From assembly GCA_029204225.1 (NCBI GenBank), contig CM055101.1, positions 34,231,683 through 34,295,682 of the forward strand: a DNA stretch of 64,000 bases. The letters are read 5' to 3'. The stretch's first letter is position 1. Each line of letters begins with the position of its first letter. The notes under the pieces are model-generated. The model was not told where the DNA came from. It did not search any database and worked only from the letters and a program-made list of their open reading frames with translations. Source of the DNA: Diphasiastrum complanatum. Lineage: Eukaryota; Streptophyta; Lycopodiopsida; Lycopodiales; Lycopodiaceae. The translations under genes and the position numbers were made by a program. Shown here piece after piece: positions 56,713-64,000 of the stretch.

Positions 56713-57232
56713 TGTGGGAAAGTTAGAATGCGAGTTTGAGTAGATTCAAATTTGAATAGTTGGGTAAATTGAATCTAGACCCAAAATTGGTAAGGTTAGC
56801 ATTTTGGTGGGAAAGCCAAGTGGCCAAATAGGGTTTGGACCTGCTATAAAAGGATGTAACTCATGGAGAGAGTATTCTTATCTCTTCTCTATCTCATTTC
56901 ATGCTTATACATGGTTCTCTTGGGTTCTACTATCCATTGGTGCACTATCTTGGTGATTGCTTGCAATTCTATGTGTAGAATGATCTATATTTGCTATTTT
57001 TGGATCCACACATGTGAAATACAGTAGCTTGCTGGTTTTGTACAAACAACAACAGTACTTTATCATTTCATTCAAGTTTGATCAAGTTCCATTGGTGTTT
57101 GCATCTCATTTTGTGTGTAGATGCTGATTTTTCTACATTGGTGAGATTGGTAGTGTATTTTTCTTTCTAACCAAAGATCCTTCAAGTAGATTGGATCTTA
57201 AGGATCTGAAATCTTTCACATGGTATCAGAGC
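56713..57232 (+). repeat. LTR and primer site (family A-like)
   Basis: 508 bp from TGTGGGAAAG to ATCTTTCACA, followed by TGGTATCAGAGC (57221-57232). The ends and the TTGGGTTCT…CCATTG…GTG region resemble the LTR at 4264-4910. A TATA-like CTATAAAAGG lies near 56845. Sense leader of about 55 bp follows before an inverted gag. Confidence 0.7.
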
Positions 57233-57286
57233 TTGTGTTTTAGGTTATGAAGGAGGAAATCAGATCTATCAATGATTTGGTGATGA

Positions 57287-57820
57287 TATCAAGATCCATC
57301 AAACTTGGCAAATTCTTTTGAATAGCAATACTTTGAACAATGTTAGCATGAGCATCCAACAAGCCATCAAGAATCACTTGAATAAGCTCTCCTTCCTTAA
57401 TGCTTTCATCTATGCAAGCTAACTCATCATTCAATGCTTTCATTCTCAAAACAAAAGTACTTGGACTTTCTTCATTCTTTTGCAAACAAAAGATTTGCCT
57501 TCTTAGAGTCAACACTCTAGAAATAGACTTGGATTCATAAAGCTTCATCAATGAATTCCGAGCTTCCAAAGATGATGGGCACTTACCAACTTCCTTGAGA
57601 AGTTCATTGGTAGCATTCATCTTTATCATGTGTAGAGCCTTCTTGGTCCTCTTGTCATACCTCAATTGATCTTGTTGTGTTGCTGGTCTCTCCTCCAAAC
57701 CTACAACAATATCCCAAACATCATTCATCTCAAGAACTGACTCCATCCTCACTTTTCACAATGAATAGTTACTTGAGGTAAGCCTATCATGAGCTAGGAT
57801 CATAGAGGATGCTTACCTAG
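57287..57820 (-). pseudogene. Gag of the gag-only family, inverted
   Basis: From about 57815 on the minus strand: MILAHDRLTSSNYSL, then TGA (57756-57758) where the relative at 1158 has Trp, then KVRMESVLEMNDVWDIVVGL, EERPATQQDQLRYDKRTKKA, ATNELLKEVGKCPSSLEARN, SRVLTLRRQIF and LACIDESIKEGELIQVILDG. This is clearly homologous to residues 10-180 of the 1,030-aa protein. It faces the opposite way to the LTR and primer site only 55 bp away. The last codons before 57287 no longer match. Confidence 0.8.
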
Positions 57821-59279
57821 CTACACACGAGAGTCAAAATATTAAGGAGATAATGCAAGTGTTAAATCCTGAAAATGATTCACTGCCACTCATAAATGAC
57901 CATCATATATAGGGGTCCACATCCTATGCTTCGACCATCAAAATCATGATCAGACTATCCCACTGGAAGAGAAAATATCAGGCCACTCTATCTTGGACCA
58001 AGCCAAGTTACACATCTATCTGAAAATCACGTTGATGTGCTAAAAGAACTTACATATGGTGAATATAGGCTTGAACCATATACCTGTTAATACACATGAG
58101 CCACATTTAGCTGAGTGCAACACTATAAAAAATACCTCGTTTCAAGGCTTTATATCTAATGAACAAAAATGTGATAGAGAAGATACAACACAACTGCATC
58201 TTGAGACATTTACATTTGTACACAGTCATTCCCCTTGGAACTGAGACAAACCAATAGGATTATACTCGGAAGGAGACCTGTCAATATTTAATTATCACCT
58301 AGAGCTATGAGGACTAAGAATACTCCTACAAAAGAAGTAACTTTGGATGAAAATCCAAGTTCTACAAGATGCCAAATGGTACCACAAAGCAATGAGCATC
58401 ATATACAAAGGAATGGATTAGATCTATGCAATTACGGGCTAGTCAATCATGAAATTTCAGCTAATAAGAATGCAGATTCACAAAATACAAGTCTTAAACC
58501 AACTCCACGAGATAGATGAGATGAGACCAATGACAAGAGACCCCCACAACATTCAATAGGAACACTCATCCCAGAGGGGACTAGGGCAAGAGTACTAAAA
58601 ATAACTCAGAACGAGTTGCAGATAGACCCACCTAGGAAGGAGTGGATGGAAGGGTGTAAGTGGTAGGTGAGTCTTGGGAAGTCCAAAGGAGATAATGTCT
58701 TTCACAGCCAGTTCATAGCATGATCAAATTGGGCCTCCTAACAAGGATAGTGAAAACAATTTCGACTACAAAGAAGTGCAATAAATAGTATGGAGAACCC
58801 TTGCAGACTATCCTCCTAGATCAAGATCCATAGGCTTTTTGCAGAGAGAAAACAAGAAAAATCATCATGCCTCTATACTTGATGCATTTGATCAAGAATC
58901 ATTTGATATCCAAAACTTATTCGAATGTTAGGAATCCATAATCGATAACCATAGGCTACACGATTCTGCTACAAACAACCTTCAATAATCTACTCAAGAA
59001 ATCAATGAAATGGTAGATGACATGTTCCTTTGGAATGAAGAATTACCTAATTACATCAGTGATAAAGAATCTGAACATGAAAACATCATAGAAATAGGGC
59101 ATCCCCCTAGCTAAACTAGAACCCATCCCCAAGCAGACATCCAAAGTGATGAGATGGGTATTTTTAATCTGCAGATGATAATGATGAGCTTTATGGTATA
59201 GTGACATATTGACAATAGTGAAGAAATCCCTGTAGATGGACAACTAATTTATCACGATCATCGCCATTGGCTGATTTTA
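57821..59279. other. Unassigned, probably decayed element interior
   Basis: Short ORFs only (58056-58244, 58307-58519 plus) with polar composition. No domain is recognised. By position it may be interior of the element ending at 59631. Confidence 0.3.
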
Positions 59280-59630
59280 GATGGAGACCTAGATCCGTAT
59301 CTTGTATCTCGGAGCTCATAGCATTGTGTCAGGTTGCAAAAGAGGCAATGTGGCTTAGAAGTGTTCTAAAACGAATGGGGAATGAAGCAAAGTCATTTCT
59401 TAATCTAGAACGACAATCAAAGTTGTCTTGCCTTCACTAGAAATGGTGGAGAACATAAGAAGAGCAAACATATTGAACTACAAGACAAGTATGTTCGAGA
59501 GCTAGTGGAGCGAGAGATCATCCAACTAGATTACTGCCCAACCAAAGGCAGATGTTTTCGCAAAAGGATTAACTAGAATGAGTTACTGATTGACAAGATG
59601 GGCCTACGGAATACCCTTTGAGGGGGGAAT
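59280..59630 (+). pseudogene. Copia RNase H tail and PPT
   Basis: In shifting frames: ALCQVAKEAMWLRSVLKRMG, then DNQS-like text, then KKSKHIELQDKYVRELVERE and QADVFAKGLTR. This is the end of copia pol. A purine tract, TTGAGGGGGGAAT, at about 59618-59630 precedes an LTR start. Confidence 0.65.
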
Positions 59631-60071
59631 TGTTGAGGTCACACAAGCAAGGGACATCCACATTCCTAAGGACCAATGTATCGATGACATGGAGGGCAGT
59701 GAGTGTGAGAAAATTGAAGTTCGTGAAAGGACCAACGTATCGATGACGAAGCAGACGAGTAGAAGTAAAAAGGAGAGTGCATAGACGAATGCGGTGCCTT
59801 TTTTTTGGTCTTCAGTTGAACAAGTTGGAGAGTGACATAGCAAATGTTAGAGATCGCTTCTATAGTTTAGTATCTTCCATCATTTATAATCATTAGCATC
59901 TACCACAACTCTACTATTTTTGATTAATCTATAATAGATAGTGTGCAACTCTGATTTTGTGATTCGTGTATGGTGAATGGTGCGAATGCTTGTAATACAT
60001 TGTTGTCCTCCGAGTTTATACATATTGGAAAGTAGCTCTCCTCATAATAAAATAAAAGTTATAGTTTCACA
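59631..60071 (+). repeat. Probable 3' LTR
   Basis: Starts TGTTGAGGTCACAC after the purine tract. An end at …ATAGTTTCACA (60071) is proposed from the TG…CA form; there is no second copy to confirm it. Confidence 0.4.
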
Positions 60072-60404
60072 TGTTGTGACAATCAAATTTGGAATAAAAC
60101 AAAATCTGTTTGGCATTCCTAGTATGAATAAGTTGCAACTATGGTAATTGAAGTAAGAGGAAAACTAAGTACATTATTATTCATACAATATTAGTAGGTC
60201 AACTTTTAAAACATCCTTGATAAATCAAAACTAACGTAGACACCTGGCTAGAAGCATGAAAGGAAGAGTTTCGTAGATCAAGCATATTTTATCTCGTAAG
60301 ATAGGCATTTAACGTAAGAACTTGCTAGCTTCCATGCCAACAACAACTTATTCAATATAGAAAAATGTAGCTGAAGGCTATCGAATGTGGAGAAAGGTCA
60401 AACT

Positions 60405-60910
60405 GAATGATGTTTGTCAATCAATTGCATGTTTTGAGCTTGACACGAAGGAGATACTTGGAATATTGTGGACAACAAATTTAATGCCTTCTCTCCTTTG
60501 TTTTGCTGAAGCACTTTCGTAAGCCTCCTTAGATCTGCATCATCCTTTCCAACTACTCCTCAATAATTTAAAATTGGCAAAGACTAACTCCCCTGCTTCT
60601 GACTTACTTGTATTTGCAAAATGAGCAGATATCTTCTTAAGCAATAGTTTATTTATTAATTTTTCGTCACTAGAAGGCTTCCTTGCACTAAATGGATCTT
60701 GCTTGAAACTCAGTGAGCTTCGCTAGGGAGATTCCTTATAAGGAGCTCCTTCTTCCTCGGGGCTACGAATATTATTCCTCTTTGCTGTTGCTCTCTTTGT
60801 GGAGAAACACTTTCTTTTTAGCCATCTTTGTGTCAAGATGGAGCCATGACCTGAAAAGCTTTTTATATGAGAAGCATGATTTCACCAAAAAGTGGCATGC
60901 GATGTGGAAC
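60405..60910 (-). pseudogene. Degenerate coding sequence, unidentified
   Basis: Reading leftwards, one frame gives DEKLINKLLLKKISAHFANT and SEAGELVFANFKLLRSSWKG (about 60675-60555). After a shift another frame gives LRRLTKVLQQNKGEKALNLL and FQVSPSCQAQNMQLIDKHH (about 60545-60413). The text looks like real protein across a frameshift. I do not recognise the family. Confidence 0.35.
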
Positions 60911-61375
60911 ACATGAGAAACACCTTGGATTTGACAGCTCTAACTTTTGAATGACTTCCACTTGAACAAGTACGATGTGATATTGTATCACAAAGGCCTT
61001 GCCATGTCATAATATGTAGTAAGTTGTAAATAAAGTTTAATATTGTGTGAAAATTATTTCGTGCATAGACTATTGTCATTCGTTTAGAAGTCCAGGCTTT
61101 AGTTGTACCAAACACAATTTGTTACTTTCATCACACCTTTCTGGAAACTTATTCTTTGGCTTTGAACTTGTTGGGGAAGAAGACTTTTTCAAGTTCTTAC
61201 TAAATGTGTGTTCAAGAATTTTTTTGCCAAATCATTGATTTCATTGAAATCTACAAAACAATTTTAGCACAAGTAATAATTAGAATTAACAAGCGCAGTC
61301 TTTATTTATGAATAATCACATTTTAGCATTCATAATTTGTATTCAGAAAGTGTCCAAAATAATCACGATTACTTT

Positions 61376-61925
61376 CTAAAGTAATATTCTATTCAAGATA
61401 TTAATATTCAGTATTCATAATCAATATTCAGTATTCATAATCAATATTCACGATCCATAAATTTCAAATCAATATTCATGATCAGTATTGAAAATGTTCA
61501 CAATCAATATACACAATATTTGCGATCACTATTCACAAATATCCCAGAATATCCATTTCTTGGTATTCGCAATTTCAAAATAGTATTTGCAATGCTCACG
61601 ATCAATGCTCACAATATTCACGATCACTATTTTCAATATTTACGATCAATATCTCATAATATTTGTTCTCAATATTTGCAATTTCAGATCAGTATTCGCA
61701 ATGTTCGATCAATATTCACAATATTCATGATCACTATTCACAACAATCACGATGAAAATCTCATATTCTCAGTTTCTCAGAATTTTAGTTTCTCAAAATC
61801 TAAGTTTATCAAAATCTCAGTTTTTCAGTTTCTCATAATCTCAGTTTTTCAGTTTCTCAGAATCTTAGTTTCTCATAATCTCAGTTTCTCAGTATTCGCA
61901 ATTTCAACGATCACAAACCATCAAT
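61376..61925. repeat. AATATTCA-type low-complexity array
   Basis: About 550 bp of imperfect repeats of AATATTCACGATCA, AATATTCATAATCA and, towards the right, TCTCAGTTTCTCA(G/T)AAT. Spacing varies from 12 to 20 bp. A 149-codon ORF runs through it (61478-61927) but encodes only Ile/Phe/Ser-rich repeats with no start context or domain. Confidence 0.75.
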
Positions 61926-62057
61926 AAGTAATCTTCAGGACGCATCTCTGAACCTTCGATCATGTTTTCATCCAATATGGAAGACATTCACAACTACACA
62001 TAAGTGTGTTTTGCCACGTGAACCCGATACTTAGCCGAAATTTTGACATTTTTCTTA

Positions 62058-62250
62058 TGCGTGGCACTGCCACGCGTGGCATATCCACGCCAAAACTTTG
62101 CCGAGGACCCTGCCGGTGAAATCCAGGCTAGAGGTGAGGTCCGACAAAAAAAATTTAGTGCCACGCAATTTTTTTTTAAACTAAAACTTGAAATATGAGC
62201 GCCAAAATATGTCGACGTGGCATAGCCACGCGTGGCAGTGCCACACGGTT
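62058..62250. repeat. GTGGC-rich inverted repeats
   Basis: GTGGCACTGCCACGCGTGGC near 62063 and its complement GCCACGCGTGGCAGTGCCAC near 62225 face each other about 140 bp apart. Each arm contains smaller palindromes (GTGGCACTGCCAC, CCACGCGTGG). Only this part of the region is GC-rich. It may be subterminal repeat material of the adjacent CACTA element. Confidence 0.7.
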
Positions 62251-64000
62251 ATAGTTGATTTTGAACATTTCACGTCAAACAACAAATATCTACCCATTTC
62301 ACCAAAACACACCTCATATATGGCTTGTATGGTTCCTACATACTCAAGCTCTTCAGAAATTGGACTTTGATCTCGAGCACTACTCCGACTTTCTTGATGA
62401 AAGGATGCCATCACACCACAATCATAAGTTCGTCATCAATTGATTCAATGCGATGATGACGACCATATGCCCACATTGCACTATACTTTCGAGTCACATG
62501 ATTATAATTAAAACAATAATCAATCATCATACAAATTAAAATTGTTCACTTAAAACAAATAGAGTTATAAACAAACCTTCCAATCACATCCTCTTGCAAA
62601 TTCTCATTCTGTGTCAAATATGAATTGTCCCTTTGATCTTGCTTGTTGGAGTGTATCAACCATCCAGTCTATAGTGCATTGGTTGGGCAATGGCTCAAGA
62701 TCATGTGAAGGTATAGCTTGACCTCTACGCCTATTGCGTCGGTGTTGATTTCTAGTCAATACCCTTTTTTTTTTTTTTTTTTTCTTCTTCATATAATTCC
62801 AACCATTTATCCATTACTCCTGAATTATATAGCATGAAGGTTGAAATTTTTTCTCTCAAACTAGGTGTCATTTTTTTAAGACTACCCATACCTTGAGGTT
62901 TTTCACCTTTCACCTCATTGCTTTTCTCATCATGCCATAGTCGTGGAGCAGATGGATCTATTTGAAACAAAACTTCGGTAACATAAAATAGAGATTCTTG
63001 CACTAACCATCCCTCTGACATGCTTCCCTCTGGCCTTGCCTTCTGATGCACAAAATCTTTCAACACTTATATGAATCTCTCCAAGAAAATCATCCACCTA
63101 CAGAAAATTTTAACACATTAATGAGAACATTCTGTTATTTATAATCACACTACATTTATTGAAACTACTAAAATCAAATTCAAGTGTATTATACCTTGAG
63201 TGCACAAGATCGGCAATACCAACTTCTTGGACCAAGTGCACAAGCAGATGCACCTGTATGTCTAGGATAGAAGTTGGAAAATCCCTCTCAAGCATACATA
63301 CAGCCTCCACCATATCTTCTTGCTTTGTTTGCACGTCTATCTCACGAATCTCCTTACCACACATCCATCTACATCATGTTTGTAGTATAACTAGATTTTA
63401 GTACGTTCATATTATTTTATCAAACTTGTATTAGAAAAAAAAACACGCAATTTCATAAGATATCGATATAAACAAAAAAAATTAAGTACCTGACAACGGA
63501 TGCTAATTTGTAAATGGCATCACGAACTTGATTAGTTAGACAGCCACGAATGCACATTGGAAATATGTACTCGACCATCTTCAACCAATCATGAGATTTT
63601 AGACCATGGAGTTTTCCTTCAGCTGTGAATGACCCAAAGCCTCTTCTATGAGCATTTCTAAATGGATGATTTTCATCATGCAAGTACTTGCGATGATTTT
63701 CATACACAACTTTGTTTAAATGACGTGAGTGGCGAGCATCAATATTTCGTCCACAAATGAGACACGCGTGATATCCAGAAGTTGTAAAACCTAAAAGAAT
63801 CAAATCCAATTCGTGTTATAAATAGAATTCTTTTAAAGCATAAATATTGCATGCATAAAAAATAAATATACAAACATTACAAGTGATTTCATTTTATAGT
63901 CACTTGAACAATCGCCCAATCCTGGATAGTCATGCATAGTCCACATTAACATCGCACACAACAAAAATGTTTTGGCTTGAAGTGGACGTGAGATGTCATA
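62251..64000 (-). pseudogene. CACTA (En/Spm) transposase relic, running off the window
   Basis: Exons inferred on the minus strand: 64000-63904, 63790-63490, 63368-63195, 63097-about 62765. The first two give TNP2 text (QAKTFLLCAMLMWTMHDYPG, FTTSGYHACLICGRNI, ENHRKYLHDENHPF). The protein then passes directly to GLKSHDWLKMVEYIFPMCIR, the start of the DUF4218 region, so the central TNP2 core is missing. Later exons hold SILDIQVHLLVHLVQEVG and QKARPEGSMSEGWLVQESL, diagnostic of DUF4218. A TAA at 63067-63069 breaks the frame, and a run of 19 T at about 62765-62783 disrupts the end. A fragment at about 62345-62260 (EYVGTIQAIYEVCFGEMG) resembles DUF4216. No terminal CACTA motif was found. Confidence 0.75.

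Noticed and set aside
61478-61927. 149-codon ORF
   Set aside because: It runs through a low-complexity AATATTCA/TCTCAGTT array and is composed of repeated Ile/Phe/Ser text without a domain.

Overview
This is nuclear plant DNA. It holds one intact intron-containing gene embedded in dense, mostly broken retrotransposon and DNA-transposon sequence. The plant assignment rests on Ty1/copia elements primed by initiator-Met tRNA (primer site TGGTATCAGAGC), a Tat/Retand-like Ty3/gypsy element, a CACTA (En/Spm) transposase relic, a G-type lectin receptor-kinase fragment, and an LRR gene resembling a conserved land-plant family. The species cannot be fixed from the sequence. A 3.8 kb intron and heavy nesting suggest a large repeat-rich genome.

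Layout. 1-4910: the 3' part of an LTR element whose only ORF is a 1,030-aa gag-type protein ending at the polypurine tract (PPT); its 5' LTR lies before the window. 4911-6210: minus-strand copia gag and LTR end, cut by that element. 6211-8040: plus-strand copia pol remnant with 3' LTR. 8060-8420: gag scrap. 9240-10375: minisatellite built on GCGAGTCATTTT. 10383-16465: copia element with both LTRs, pseudogenised. 16466-17768: TCGAC-rich tract, another LTR end with primer site, and degenerate leader. 17769-25903: 8.1 kb Tat-like gypsy element on the minus strand with both LTRs, primer site, PPT, gag, protease, a stub of RT and a degenerate extra ORF region. 25904-31100: AT-rich sequence with a decayed gypsy gag. 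31104-31817: GA and TA microsatellites.

32457-40523 (minus) is the one convincing cellular gene: an LRR (RNI-like) protein of about 675 aa in six coding exons whose phases all agree. Its introns carry a foldback MITE, tandem duplications and an antisense lectin-domain fragment. 42113-45000: an old copia relic. 46985-57820: a mosaic of copia elements from several families, including an inverted LTR pair, a chimera with two successive gag regions, a dead integrase, and a gag fragment inverted relative to its LTR. 59280-60071: copia RNase H tail and LTR. 61376-61925: AATATTCA-type low-complexity array. 62060-64000 (minus): CACTA transposase relic running off the window end.

The transposon genes show stops, frameshifts or internal deletions. 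The exceptions are the LRR gene and the 1,030-aa gag ORF, which is open from ATG to the PPT. I saw no tRNA, rRNA, CRISPR or prokaryotic features. Exon and LTR boundaries were read by eye from splice signals, reading phase and repeat alignment.
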